From contig NZ_JBBMQM010000001.1 in the NCBI RefSeq assembly GCF_038900055.1, positions 1 to 64,000 of the forward strand: DNA of 64,000 nucleotides, read 5' to 3'. A program made the position numbers and the translations under genes. Positions 1 through 9,582 of this stretch are shown here, in pieces. Under the pieces are notes generated by a model that saw only the letters and a program-made list of their open reading frames with translations, did not search any database and was not told the origin of the DNA. Origin of the DNA: Henriciella sp. AS95. Lineage in GTDB: Bacteria; Pseudomonadota; Alphaproteobacteria; Caulobacterales; Hyphomonadaceae. Position 1 is the stretch's first letter; every line of letters starts with the position of its first letter.

Positions 1-170
1 CGACCACCCCCTAACCCCGCACCACGACACCCTCTCAAACAATACAGACTGGGCAAGCTGAGAAAATAGTCGGGGTTGCGAAAAAACCAGCGGCGAGATT
101 GAATGGCATCTGGTCAGGGCGCGCTTAGTAGGCCTGATCGTGCGATCTGCTCATTTCTGATATCGGTTTC

Positions 171-1940
171 GTGAGCAATCGCGATGCCAATGGAGCCACA
201 CCTTATATGTCGCTGCCTGTAAAACGACCCGAGCTGACGGATGCGTTGCAGGCGTTCAAGCGCCGATTGCTCCAGCCTGGGCTATTCAGCCTTTTCATAA
301 ACATCCTGATGCTGACCGGGCCTCTCTACATGCTTCAGGTCTACGATCGCGTGGTGACGTCTCAATCGGTGCCCACACTGATCGCTCTGACGGTGCTCAT
401 TCTATTCCTGTACGCCTCTCTTGGCGTGCTGCTCTGGGTTCGTAGCGGACTTCTCAACGAAGCGGCTTCGAGTTTTGAGCGCGACCTTGATGCGGCGACC
501 GTAGACGCCAGCATAGCGCTTCGTCTTCGTGATCCTGAAAACTTCGACGAAAGCACGGTCTCGCATCTTCGCAAACTGCGTAATTTTCTGGCAGGCCCTG
601 TTGTCGCCTCGATACTGGACGCCCCGTTTACGCCGATTTTTTTCGTCATCCTCTTCATGCTTCACCCGGCATTCGGGTATTGGGGTTTGATCGGGGCAGC
701 GATTCTGATTGCGCTCAGTATTCTCAATCAACGCGTCACGGCCGCTTCGTTACGGTCTACTCAGGAAAAAGAGGATGAAGCACAGTCGCGCGCGCGTGAG
801 CTGTTTCGGAATGCTGAAGCCGCTGAGGCGCTGGGAATGCGGACAAGATTACGCGGGCAATGGGCTGCTTCGGGCGCGATATCTGATCAAGCCAGTCGGC
901 ACGCCGCCAGCATGTTGTCTGGGTTTGATTCCGTCACGCGCGCCTTTCGACTTTTCCTGCAATCGGCCATTCTGGGTCTCGGCGCCTATCTGGCAATTCA
1001 GGGAAGCGTAAGCTTCGGTGCCATGATCGCCGCCTCTATTCTGCTTGGCCGCGCCATCGCTCCGATCGAGCAACTGGTTGCATCCTGGAAATCCGTCGCC
1101 TCGGCCTACTCCTCCTGGAACCGGCTTGAGCGGACGATTTCGGCCGCTGGAGAACACACTCGTACGCCGATGGCATTACCGCCGATCACAGGGCGCGTCA
1201 GCGCTGAAGGCATTTACATTGTCGCGGCAGGATCACGCACGCCCATTCTGAAGGCTCTCAATTTCAAGATTGATGCAGGAGACGCTGTCGGAATCCTCGG
1301 GCCAAGCGCTGCCGGAAAAACCACGCTCATAAAGGCGCTTGCCGGCATTCTCCCTCCCACGACGGGTTCGATCCGTATTGATGGAGCGGAGCTACGAGAG
1401 TTCGACCCTTCAGTCCTGGGCAAGCAAATGGGTTACCTCCCCCAGCAAATTGAACTGCTCAGCGGCACCGTTCGCCAGAATATTGCAAGGTTCGATGAGG
1501 ATGCGATGCCGGAAGACGTCATCAAAGCGGCCAAGTCAGCAGGCTGTCATGACCTGATCCTGAGACTGTCGGCAGGTTATGACACCGAGATCGGCCCCAG
1601 CGGATCCTACTTGTCGGCCGGTCAACGGCAGAGGATAGGATTGGCGCGCGCCCTCTTCGGAGATCCGAAACTGGTGCTCCTTGATGAGCCGAATTCAAAC
1701 CTGGACCTTGATGGAGAAAAGGCCCTGCAGAACGCGATCGTCGCAATGCGCGAGAATGAGACGACCGTCATGATCGTCGCTCATCGCCCCCAATCGATCA
1801 TGGCATGCAACAAGCTTCTCGTTCTCGATCAGGGCGAATTGAAAGCGTTCGGTCCGCGGGACGAAATTCTCTCGAGCCTGGCAGGCCAAGCACGAGGCGG
1901 AAAGCTCAGAGCGATCAGACCCGCGGAAACGTCGAACTGA
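171..1940 (+). CDS. Type I secretion ABC transporter/permease (PrtD/RsaD type)
   Basis: Inner-membrane ABC exporter of a type I secretion system, expected to energise one-step export of an RTX-like protein with the adaptor encoded next and an outer-membrane TolC-like partner. The 589-residue protein has an N-terminal membrane domain (hydrophobic segments around residues 35-100 and 150-300) and a C-terminal ATPase with Walker A GPSAAGKTT near residue 378, signature LSAGQRQR near 482 and Walker B LVLLDEP near 503. No C39 peptidase domain precedes the membrane part, which fits the PrtD family and its roughly 580-residue length. The start used is GTG; an in-frame ATG at 207 is an alternative and neither has a strong ribosome site. 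The stop overlaps the next start (TGATG). The secreted substrate is not in the window. Confidence 0.92.
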   Translation: MSNRDANGATPYMSLPVKRPELTDALQAFKRRLLQPGLFSLFINILMLTGPLYMLQVYDRVVTSQSVPTLIALTVLILFLYASLGVLLWVRSGLLNEAASSFERDLDAATVDASIALRLRDPENFDESTVSHLRKLRNFLAGPVVASILDAPFTPIFFVILFMLHPAFGYWGLIGAAILIALSILNQRVTAASLRSTQEKEDEAQSRARELFRNAEAAEALGMRTRLRGQWAASGAISDQASRHAASMLSGFDSVTRAFRLFLQSAILGLGAYLAIQGSVSFGAMIAASILLGRAIAPIEQLVASWKSVASAYSSWNRLERTISAAGEHTRTPMALPPITGRVSAEGIYIVAAGSRTPILKALNFKIDAGDAVGILGPSAAGKTTLIKALAGILPPTTGSIRIDGAELREFDPSVLGKQMGYLPQQIELLSGTVRQNIARFDEDAMPEDVIKAAKSAGCHDLILRLSAGYDTEIGPSGSYLSAGQRQRIGLARALFGDPKLVLLDEPNSNLDLDGEKALQNAIVAMRENETTVMIVAHRPQSIMACNKLLVLDQGELKAFGPRDEILSSLAGQARGGKLRAIRPAETSN

Positions 1941-3259
1941 TGGCGATATCCCAACATGCTCAGGTCCGCACACAGTTTCGGACATTGTCTGCCAGACAAC
2001 TGGTGATGATGGGGTGGGGTCTGATTATTATTCTCTTCGGCGGCCTGACGGCCTGGTCGATCTTTGCCCCATTCGAAGGGGCGGTGATCGCGCAAGGCCA
2101 GGTCGGTGTTGCAACGAGCCGGCAGGCCGTACAGCATCTCGAAGGCGGCATTGTCGACGAAATCTTCGTGCGAGAATTTGATCGTGTTGAACAGGGAGAC
2201 CCTCTGATCAAACTCGACACAACGCAGATCGACTCACAGCTTCTTTCGACCGAAGCGCGGCTGTTCGAATTGCTCGGCGAAGAAGCCCGTCTGGACGCGG
2301 AGTTTTACGATCAAGATGACTTAGAAATTCAAAGAGAGATGGCCGAATATGATGATCGCTCAAAGATCCAGGGTATCCTGGATGAACAGACTGACCTGAT
2401 GCAGACACGCCGACAAGGCATTGAGCGACAGATCGAGATTCTTCAGCAACGAGTGACCCAATATCAGGTTCGTATCGCCGGGATGCATCGGGAAATCGAT
2501 ACGAAGGACACTCAGCTCGCCTTGGCACAAGACGAAATCTCTCGCCTTGAAAAACTCTATGAGAACGGTCATGCCAGTCTGACCCGCATTCTGGGGCTCA
2601 AACGAGAAAAGGCGAGAGTGGAAGGCGAAAAGGAAGCACTTTCAGCTGAAATCGCCGCAACCAAAGTCCGCATCGGCGAAGCCGAGATCGAGATGCAGCA
2701 GCTCCAGCAGAACTTTCGAGAAGAGGTGCAGACCCGCAGCCGGGAAGCCAAAACCCAGATCGAGCAGTTAGAAGAGGAGCGCGCATTTCTGCTGGATAAA
2801 AAGCAGCGGACGATCATTAGAGCGCCGAGCACTGGGCGGGTTATCGGTGTGCAAGCTCAAACCGTGAGAGGCGTGATCACGCCGTCACAAGCCGTCATGT
2901 TCATTGTTCCTGAGCACGACAATCTCGTCGCAAGAGTTCAAATCGCGCCGACAGACATCGACAAGATATCGATCGGGCAGAAAGCAGTATTGCGTTTCAA
3001 CTCCTTCAACCAGAATGAAACCCCGCAGATATCGTCGACCGTGCAGGATATCTCTGCCGATGTCTTCAGTGTCACGGAAACCGGGCAAACATACTACGAG
3101 GTCGTGGTCGAAATCCCGATGTCGGAGATCGAAAATATGCCTTCATCGCTCATCCCTGGAATGCCGGTCGAAGCGATGCTGAGAACAGAAAAACGCAACG
3201 TGATCTCCTACCTGCTCAAACCACTGACAGATTCGTTTTCCCGCACATTCCGAGAATGA
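1940..3259 (+). CDS. Type I secretion membrane fusion protein (HlyD family)
   Basis: Periplasmic adaptor linking the ABC exporter to the outer-membrane channel. The 439-residue product has one membrane anchor at about residues 25-48, a long coiled-coil hairpin at about 110-300 rich in Glu, Gln and Arg, and a C-terminal beta-barrel/lipoyl-like part containing IRAPSTGRVIG, typical of the PrtE/HlyD family. The open frame extends further upstream inside the ABC gene, but the ATG at 1940 overlaps the ABC stop codon by one base and gives the expected family length, so it is preferred. The tight overlap indicates translational coupling. The size matches the S-layer exporter adaptor RsaE and protease adaptor PrtE; the actual substrate is unknown. 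Confidence 0.92.
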   Translation: MAISQHAQVRTQFRTLSARQLVMMGWGLIIILFGGLTAWSIFAPFEGAVIAQGQVGVATSRQAVQHLEGGIVDEIFVREFDRVEQGDPLIKLDTTQIDSQLLSTEARLFELLGEEARLDAEFYDQDDLEIQREMAEYDDRSKIQGILDEQTDLMQTRRQGIERQIEILQQRVTQYQVRIAGMHREIDTKDTQLALAQDEISRLEKLYENGHASLTRILGLKREKARVEGEKEALSAEIAATKVRIGEAEIEMQQLQQNFREEVQTRSREAKTQIEQLEEERAFLLDKKQRTIIRAPSTGRVIGVQAQTVRGVITPSQAVMFIVPEHDNLVARVQIAPTDIDKISIGQKAVLRFNSFNQNETPQISSTVQDISADVFSVTETGQTYYEVVVEIPMSEIENMPSSLIPGMPVEAMLRTEKRNVISYLLKPLTDSFSRTFRE

Positions 3260-3368
3260 TTCAACCGATGCTTCAAGCGGGTGATACCGCTTCATAATGC
3301 TTGTCGTTGGGGATTGTATTTCGCAGGAAAGTCCGACAGGTTCGCTGCGTTGGAAGCCGCTTGAGCGT

Positions 3369-3385
3369 GCCTGTTCCGAACAGGC
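3369..3385. repeat. Perfect 17-bp inverted repeat before the acyltransferase gene
   Basis: Arms GCCTGTTC and GAACAGGC are separated by a single C and lie 13 bases upstream of the start codon at 3399. The symmetry is exact. It could be an operator or a hairpin in the leader masking the ribosome site, or it could be the end of transcription from the secretion genes, although no T-tract follows. No role is established. Confidence 0.4.
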
Positions 3386-3398
3386 CTGAGGCAAATTT

Positions 3399-5438
3399 AT
3401 GGTACTGAACTATCGGCCCGAAATTGATGGATTGCGGGCCATCGCGGTTCTTGGTGTTGTCTTTTACCACGGCGAGTTTGTTTTTCACGGCCTCGACATT
3501 TTGCCGGGCGGCTTTCTGGGCGTGGACATCTTCTTCGTCATTTCCGGATATCTGATCAGCACAATCATCCTGAAAGAAGCGCAGTCCACCGGTTTTAGTT
3601 TTTTGCGATTCTACAAACGGCGAGCGCGTCGCATCCTGCCTGCCCTGTTTCTGGTCCTCTTCGCGACCCTGCCTCTTTCCTGGATGTACATGCTGCCAGA
3701 GGCCGCAAAACAGTATGCAGGTTCGGCGCTATCGTCTCTGTTCTTCGGATCAAATTTCTGGTTCTGGAAAGAAGATAGCTACACTGCCGAAGCCAGCGCT
3801 CTTAAACCCCTTCTGCACACCTGGACATTGTCGGTTGAGGAACAGTTTTACCTCGTCTTCCCGGTCGTGCTGCTGGGTGTCTGGCGGTTCGCGAAACATT
3901 ATATTGACGGCGTCATTGCCTGCGGATTGATCGTATCGCTAGTCGCTGCGGATTATGCCAGCCGGTCGGCACCAGACGCCAATTTTTACCTCCTCATCTT
4001 CAGGGGATGGGAGCTCCTGGCAGGTGCCATGTTGGCGAGTTGGCAAACATCTGGCGTGCAACGCGCGCAGGGGCCGTTTTCTGCGGCGGTACCGCCGATC
4101 GCCCTGGCGATGATTGTCGTCCCGATGCTCACATTCTCCGATGACATGCGACACCCCTCATACTTCACGGCCATACCCGTGGCAGGTACGGCGCTCCTGA
4201 TCTGGTTTTGCAAACAGGGGGAGTTGATAACCGACGCGCTCAGCACACCGCCGATGCGGTTTTTCGGCCTGACGTCCTATTCATTCTACCTCTGGCACTT
4301 TCCGGCCATCGCGTTTCTTCACATTTATGAACCTGCATATACGCAGTGGATGATGCTGGCGGCGATTGGCGTTTCAGGAGCGCTATCCTTCTGCGCCTAT
4401 TACTTTGTTGAACAACCGCTTCGCAAGCAACGCGTGACGCCGGACAAGGTTTTCTACCCGCTGATCACCGTCTGTTTTGCTGTTCTGGTCTCCATATTCG
4501 CAGCAATCTATTTCACCAACGGGCTGCCCAGCCGGCTTGGTGCCGCTGCGAACCTGTTCACCGACCTGCGGTCGCCGCCCATTCGTCAGCTCGGCGCCAC
4601 GTGCGATCCACGTAACCCAATTCGCGTGTGCGAAGCTCCCGTTCCGAACGACGGACCGTCTCAAGGTGACATTATTCTGATCGGTGACAGCCACGCGATG
4701 GCGCTCACACAAGCGGCCATTGACTATGCTCATCGAAATAACCGCCAGCTGATCCGGATATCGACAGCGGGTTGTCCCTACATCATCGGCGTCTATTCGA
4801 AATTCAACGATGATGTCATCAAGCCGACCTGCGGGCCAGAACGCTGGAAGAAGATTCAGGCTTATCTGAAGCAGGCCTCGCCCTCGCTCATCATCTACTC
4901 TGCCAACCTGCCATTCTATCTCAACCGTGAATTCTACGACAATGGCGAGCGAGAGCCGAAGATTAGGGAAAACATGGTGACGCTTTCAGTAGAACCCCGA
5001 TTTGAGCGCAGAGGTCTTACGGTCGCAGATCTAATTCCGAACACAATCAAGGATATGCTCAATATGGGACACAGCGTGGCCGTCGTGTATCCAATTCCTG
5101 AAGCGGGATACGATGTGCCGGCCGAGGTATTGAGCGCCCTTGCCAAAGTCCCGATGGACCAACGTCTAAAAACATTCCAACAGATGAAACTGGACACCAG
5201 CTACTCGACATACAGGATGTACAGACGCGACGCGAAAGCTGCGCTGGACAAAGTGCCCAACTCGGCTCGCATCATGCGCGTGTTTCCAAATCGCCTCTTT
5301 TGCGACCAAGAGACTGACAGATGCTCGGTTACGCAGGACGATAAACTGCTCTATTTCGATGAAAGCCACGTCTCAGTATTTGGTGCTGAACTCATTATGG
5401 ATGAGATCGACCGAACCGTGAAAGGCCGCTTCCCATGA
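3399..5438 (+). CDS. Acyltransferase 3 family protein with C-terminal SGNH domain (OafA-like)
   Basis: Membrane acyltransferase expected to O-acetylate a surface polysaccharide or lipopolysaccharide. The 679-residue protein begins with the family signature YRPEIDGLRAIAVLGVV and has about ten hydrophobic segments in residues 1-370. A periplasmic SGNH hydrolase-like domain fills the C-terminal half: block I is IGDSHAM near residue 428 and the terminal Asp-His pair sits in FDESHVS near 652. This two-domain plan matches OafA/WecH-type O-antigen acetylases of usual length. It follows the secretion genes after 139 bases and precedes polysaccharide-modifying genes, which supports a role in surface glycan decoration. 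The acceptor sugar cannot be told. Confidence 0.9.
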   Translation: MVLNYRPEIDGLRAIAVLGVVFYHGEFVFHGLDILPGGFLGVDIFFVISGYLISTIILKEAQSTGFSFLRFYKRRARRILPALFLVLFATLPLSWMYMLPEAAKQYAGSALSSLFFGSNFWFWKEDSYTAEASALKPLLHTWTLSVEEQFYLVFPVVLLGVWRFAKHYIDGVIACGLIVSLVAADYASRSAPDANFYLLIFRGWELLAGAMLASWQTSGVQRAQGPFSAAVPPIALAMIVVPMLTFSDDMRHPSYFTAIPVAGTALLIWFCKQGELITDALSTPPMRFFGLTSYSFYLWHFPAIAFLHIYEPAYTQWMMLAAIGVSGALSFCAYYFVEQPLRKQRVTPDKVFYPLITVCFAVLVSIFAAIYFTNGLPSRLGAAANLFTDLRSPPIRQLGATCDPRNPIRVCEAPVPNDGPSQGDIILIGDSHAMALTQAAIDYAHRNNRQLIRISTAGCPYIIGVYSKFNDDVIKPTCGPERWKKIQAYLKQASPSLIIYSANLPFYLNREFYDNGEREPKIRENMVTLSVEPRFERRGLTVADLIPNTIKDMLNMGHSVAVVYPIPEAGYDVPAEVLSALAKVPMDQRLKTFQQMKLDTSYSTYRMYRRDAKAALDKVPNSARIMRVFPNRLFCDQETDRCSVTQDDKLLYFDESHVSVFGAELIMDEIDRTVKGRFP

Positions 5439-5617
5439 CAATGTTTGCGGCTTGCCATACGTTCGCGTGCCGTGCCCGGTTTCGGTCAACGATGAGGCCA
5501 TCAGACAGCTACCAACGAGAACCATCGCATATCGGCATATAATTGCCTCAGAACAGTTTACTCCAGAGCAGATAGACCGATACAGATTCTGTGTGGGACA
5601 CATTACGGAACGTAACT

Positions 5618-6385
5618 ATGGAATTTGATTTTTTTAGCGGCGTGCAAGCGGAGCTTTTGAACGCCTCACCGCGAAACAAAGGAAAAATCGGCGAACAACT
5701 TCGCTTCATTTTCGACAAGCTGATCGAGAGTTCAGGGGCCACGAGAGCTGTTGAAGTGGGCGCTTATGAAGCGAGCTTCGCCAAACGGTTCAAACGCCGC
5801 CATCCAGATTCCAATGTGATTGCTTACGAAGCAAATCCGAACGTGTTCGAACATTTCAAAAAGGAAGTAACGCGCACAGGCGTCGACTATCGACACCGCT
5901 GCGTCGGCCCGGAAAATTCCCAGATCGAGATAGCGATACCGCGCGACTTTCGAGGCATCCGACGTCCGGCCAACAACCAGATGGCGAGCTTGATGTCGAA
6001 CCTGCACGCTGACGATGTCGACAAGGTTCAGGTCGACTGCGTCAGGCTGGACGATGATGTTCTGCCGTCACCAGAAGACGTGATTGCCCTCTGGGTGGAT
6101 GTGGAAGGCGCGACGTCTCAAGTGTTTGGCGCCGCAAAAAAAACGCTGGAAAGAACCGCCGCATTGCTTGTCGAAGTTGAATCCCGTCCGATCTGGGAAG
6201 GTCAGTGGCTGGCAGCCGATGTTGATGCGTTCCTGCGTTCTTGCGGTTTCGTCGCGCTCGCGCGAGACACACAGCGCGTACACCAATTTAACTTCATCTA
6301 TGCCAATCCTCGATTGGTTGACTTGAAACCATATGTCAGACTTGTGTCGAGATATCTCGCGGGCACCCACGTCTTCGCAAGCTGA
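5618..6385 (+). CDS. FkbM family SAM-dependent methyltransferase
   Basis: Predicted O-methyltransferase of about 255 residues. The nucleotide-binding region contains AVEVGAYEASFAKRF near residue 50, followed by an acidic strand end (AYEANP) and a later LWVDVEGA block, the arrangement of FkbM methyltransferases that decorate glycans or glycolipids. A longer reading from GTG at 5591 adds nine residues; the ATG is chosen because those residues do not look conserved. It is the first gene after a 179-base gap and is followed 14 bases later by a sulfotransferase, so both probably modify the same polysaccharide. Substrate is inferred from context only. Confidence 0.8.
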   Translation: MEFDFFSGVQAELLNASPRNKGKIGEQLRFIFDKLIESSGATRAVEVGAYEASFAKRFKRRHPDSNVIAYEANPNVFEHFKKEVTRTGVDYRHRCVGPENSQIEIAIPRDFRGIRRPANNQMASLMSNLHADDVDKVQVDCVRLDDDVLPSPEDVIALWVDVEGATSQVFGAAKKTLERTAALLVEVESRPIWEGQWLAADVDAFLRSCGFVALARDTQRVHQFNFIYANPRLVDLKPYVRLVSRYLAGTHVFAS

Positions 6386-6399
6386 AATCGGAATATTTG

Positions 6400-7008
6400 A
6401 TGCAAATCGAAATTGATCGGCCGACCATCCCATCGACATTCACAGACCCGGAAAAGCACGCTGCAGCCATCTCTGCCCCTCGGACTGTGGTCGTTTTCGG
6501 CATGCCTCGCGGCGGCACCACCATGGTTGCCGGTATTTGTCAGCGGTGCGGGATTCACATGGGGTCTGACTTGCCACGAAATCTGGAAGATCAGGACTTC
6601 GTCGGCAAATCGCATGATCATATGATCAACGCCATCAAGCAAAGAGATCAGCAATTCAACGTGTGGGGATGGAAGTTCCCTCGGGCTGCGGCTTACTTGT
6701 CGGATCTGCAGAACGCGCTGCGAAATCCAATGTTCATTCTGGTATGGCGCGACGCGCTATCGGTTGCCACCCGAGGCGCGAAGAACACCGGGGACCTCAA
6801 CAAATCCCTCTCGGTCGCTCACTCCATTCAGACGCAGAATCTCAAATTCGTTAGTCAGACTAGCGCGCCAATCCTGCATGTGTCCTACGAGAAGGCGGTC
6901 CGGCATCCAGTGAAGTTGGCTGAAGACGTTCAGGCCTTCACTGGCGTGACGGACGAATTGGACCATGATGACATCACGGCATTTGCCACACCAGGCACGT
7001 ATAAGTAG
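6400..7008 (+). CDS. Sulfotransferase family protein (first of three)
   Basis: Predicted PAPS-dependent sulfotransferase, 202 residues. The 5'-phosphosulfate loop is visible as VFGMPRGGTTMV near residue 30, and a 3'-phosphate binding stretch resembling the family block occurs at WRDALSVATRGAKN near residue 110-125. It is short for the family, so the acceptor-binding part is reduced. The ATG at 6400 is preferred to the TTG one codon upstream. PAPS would come from cysD/cysNC at 16.8-19.7 kb. Neighbouring methyltransferase and glycosyltransferase genes point to sulfation of a surface glycan. Confidence 0.78.
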   Translation: MQIEIDRPTIPSTFTDPEKHAAAISAPRTVVVFGMPRGGTTMVAGICQRCGIHMGSDLPRNLEDQDFVGKSHDHMINAIKQRDQQFNVWGWKFPRAAAYLSDLQNALRNPMFILVWRDALSVATRGAKNTGDLNKSLSVAHSIQTQNLKFVSQTSAPILHVSYEKAVRHPVKLAEDVQAFTGVTDELDHDDITAFATPGTYK

Positions 7009-7073
7009 CCGCTCGCTGCACCAGAACTCTATTCAGATTTAGCGGGCTCGACGCGAGAGCAGACGGTGCCGTT

Positions 7074-7088
7074 GGCCGACGTTCGGCC
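7074..7088. terminator. Possible hairpin between converging genes
   Basis: GGCCGA and TCGGCC pair perfectly around a CGT loop in the 156-base gap where the sulfotransferase and the minus-strand glycosyltransferase converge. The stem is GC-rich but has no T-run on either side, so a terminator role is only suggested by position. Confidence 0.3.
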
Positions 7089-7164
7089 TGTCGGTTGATG
7101 GACGTCAGATACGTCGGTTTCATGCTTACCGGCGTAGCCAGGTTTGATAAGCGAGCGGTCTGTT

Positions 7165-8295
7165 CTAGCGCCGCGAAAGGGTTTCTCGAAGTGTGTTTGT
7201 GTTGTGCTCAAGACCGCGCTCGCGAATTCGCAGTAACTTTTGCCGCCGGTCCTGCAGCGTCTCCGACGATAAATCTGCCTCTGACACATCGAATGGTCGA
7301 TCAGAAGGCACCAGGACCGGTTCAAAGCCATAGGCCTCACCGACATTCTCAGGACAGATCATCGGTCTGGCGGCGCCTATGCCAGCCAATACGCCGGAGG
7401 TAACTTTTTGGTGCAGATAATCTTGCCGTCCCTGAGGCAGCAGCGGCATGATGGCGTGACATCGGCTCAGACACTGGACGTATAGTCTGTATGGGACGCG
7501 ACCGCTGCGTGCGTCGAGCGGCATCAGATCGAAACAGGCGTCGAGATCGTGGTCCTTGATGTCCTGTTCGAGACGAGCACGATCGGGCCCACCTGCCGCG
7601 ATCGTGAACTTGACCGGTCTTGGCAAATTGCTGTGGGTCTTACGCAAAGTGTCGATCAATCCCTCAAAACCACGATTTGAGTAGTTAACCGCTCCTGGTA
7701 TCAGAATATTCAAGACGCCCGGATCGGACTCATATTCATCGACGCCCGGAGGCAGGACTTCATACGCATAGTGAACATGGGCCCGGTCCCGAAGGCTTGG
7801 GACGGCGTCTTTCAGCTTATCGACCACATAAGGCGCAAGACAAAAGGCCGTCAGCCGTCCCGATTCAGCCAGTTGGATACAGGCTTCTGATGCGGCGAAC
7901 AGTTTGGGATTGTGGATGACCCCCACCACATCACGATCGAATTGCTCAATCCACTTTGCAATTCCCTCGCGCTGCAGGGTGTTCATGAAGATAAACTTCG
8001 GATCTTCATCCACGACTCTTGAGGCAATTGCTTTCCAGCAGTGAGCGCCTTCCATTACAGGATAATCCACGTGAACGCCGGGATAGCTGAGCAGCTGAAA
8101 CAAGTCGCCATTCTGTTTCAGAATTCGTCGATTAAAATGTGCGTTACAAGTTAGTCCGAGCTCCGCAAAGGACCGAAAGAAGCCGGCAACAACCTGTTCA
8201 TGAACGGCCTCCATTTGCAGACAACTGATGTCTGCCGTCGGATTATCGGAGACTATCTGCGACATGCTCGCGGCGAATTTCGATTCAGTCGTCAC
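7165..8295 (-). CDS. Putative glycosyltransferase (GT-B fold, family uncertain)
   Basis: 376-residue protein that reads like a two-domain GT-B glycosyltransferase. The second half contains a Rossmann-type block with NILIPGAVNYSNRGFEGLI near residue 215-235 and KFTIAAGGPDRARL near 255, plus a late PLLPQGRQDYLHQKVTSG segment where GT4-like enzymes bind the sugar nucleotide. It lacks the textbook GT4 motif, so the family call is tentative. The GTG start is supported by AGGAA six bases upstream; ATG at 8265 is a fallback. It is transcribed opposite to gmd from a shared 252-base intergenic region. Confidence 0.6.
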   Translation of the reverse strand: MTTESKFAASMSQIVSDNPTADISCLQMEAVHEQVVAGFFRSFAELGLTCNAHFNRRILKQNGDLFQLLSYPGVHVDYPVMEGAHCWKAIASRVVDEDPKFIFMNTLQREGIAKWIEQFDRDVVGVIHNPKLFAASEACIQLAESGRLTAFCLAPYVVDKLKDAVPSLRDRAHVHYAYEVLPPGVDEYESDPGVLNILIPGAVNYSNRGFEGLIDTLRKTHSNLPRPVKFTIAAGGPDRARLEQDIKDHDLDACFDLMPLDARSGRVPYRLYVQCLSRCHAIMPLLPQGRQDYLHQKVTSGVLAGIGAARPMICPENVGEAYGFEPVLVPSDRPFDVSEADLSSETLQDRRQKLLRIRERGLEHNTNTLRETLSRR

Positions 8296-8547
8296 ACAAA
8301 TTTCCTACTTACTTGGTCGGTCTCAACGCGCGACCATAGCCCCGTCAAAACGTAATGAAAGACATTCGGAGCAGGAAAAGTACCGGCCCGCCGGAGCGCT
8401 CATTCACCATGCCGCGACGCCTTTGAGTGAATTGACTTTGACAGGCGAAATTGCAATTCCATCGATCACTAAAACTCGATCCGTACCCTTACGGTGGGCG
8501 AACGATTCTCGCCAGCCGCCTCTCCATTGACCAAAGAGTTCAATTTC

Positions 8548-9582
8548 ATGAAAAAAGCTATCGTCACAGGCGTTACCGGACAGGATGGCGCCTATCTGAC
8601 CAAAAATTTGCTGACGAAAGGATACAAGGTGTGCGGCACCTTTCGTCGAACGAGCTCCACCAATCTTTGGCGCCTTGCCTATCTCGGCTGCCTGGATCAT
8701 CCGAGTCTTGAACTCGTCGAATATGATCTGACGGATCCCGGCAACGCGATCGCCATCATCAATGACCACGAGCCCGATGAGATTTATAATCTGGCCGCCC
8801 AGAGTTTTGTGGGAGTCTCTTTCACTCAACCGGTGACCACGGCGCATGCCACCGGGCTTGGCGCCTTGCACCTGCTGGAAGCCATCCGCTTGTGCAACAA
8901 TTCCATACGGTTTTACCAGGCATCGACCTCGGAGATGTTCGGCAAGGTTCGCGAAGTTCCGCAAAACGAAGAAACGCCGTTCCATCCGCGCAGCCCTTAT
9001 GGCGTCGCTAAACTTTTCGCCCATTGGGCTGTCGTGAACTATCGCGAGTCCTATGACCTGTTCGGGTGTAGCGGCATACTTTTCAATCACGAATCGCCTT
9101 TGCGGGGCATCGAGTTTGTGACGCGAAAAATCACCGATGCCGTCGCTCGTATAAAACTGGGGCGCCAGAAGGTGCTGGAGCTTGGAAACATCGATGCCAA
9201 GCGCGATTGGGGCTATGCTGACGAATACGTCGAAGGCATGTGGCGGATGCTGCAGGTTGACGAGCCAGACACCTATGTCCTGGCAACGAACCGGACTGAG
9301 ACTGTCCGCGAATTCGCTCACATGGCCTTCAAGGGTGCCGGTATCGATGTTGAATGGCGCGGACAAGGTGTAGAGGAAATAGGAGTGGATACCAGCACCG
9401 GAAATACGGTGGTTCAGATCAACCCAAAATTCTATCGCCCGGCCGAAGTCGATCTGCTGATCGGCGACGCAACACTGGCACGCGAAAAGCTCGGCTGGGA
9501 AGCAACGACCACGCTTGAGGACTTGTGCGCCATGATGGTCGAAGCCGACCTCAAGCGCGTCGCAAGCGAGGTTTCAACTTAG
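8548..9582 (+). CDS. gmd: GDP-mannose 4,6-dehydratase
   Basis: Converts GDP-D-mannose to GDP-4-keto-6-deoxy-D-mannose, the branch point for D-rhamnose, L-fucose and perosamine. The 344-residue product has the NADP-binding [10 protein letters not shown] motif at the N-terminus, active-site STSEMFG near residue 127, the catalytic YxxxK in SPYGVAK near 150, and the family hallmark FNHESPLRG near 180. ATG at 8548 is chosen over an upstream GTG since the Rossmann strand begins immediately after it. The reductase gene follows with no gap. GDP-mannose supply genes are not in this window. Confidence 0.95.
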   Translation: MKKAIVTGVTGQDGAYLTKNLLTKGYKVCGTFRRTSSTNLWRLAYLGCLDHPSLELVEYDLTDPGNAIAIINDHEPDEIYNLAAQSFVGVSFTQPVTTAHATGLGALHLLEAIRLCNNSIRFYQASTSEMFGKVREVPQNEETPFHPRSPYGVAKLFAHWAVVNYRESYDLFGCSGILFNHESPLRGIEFVTRKITDAVARIKLGRQKVLELGNIDAKRDWGYADEYVEGMWRMLQVDEPDTYVLATNRTETVREFAHMAFKGAGIDVEWRGQGVEEIGVDTSTGNTVVQINPKFYRPAEVDLLIGDATLAREKLGWEATTTLEDLCAMMVEADLKRVASEVST

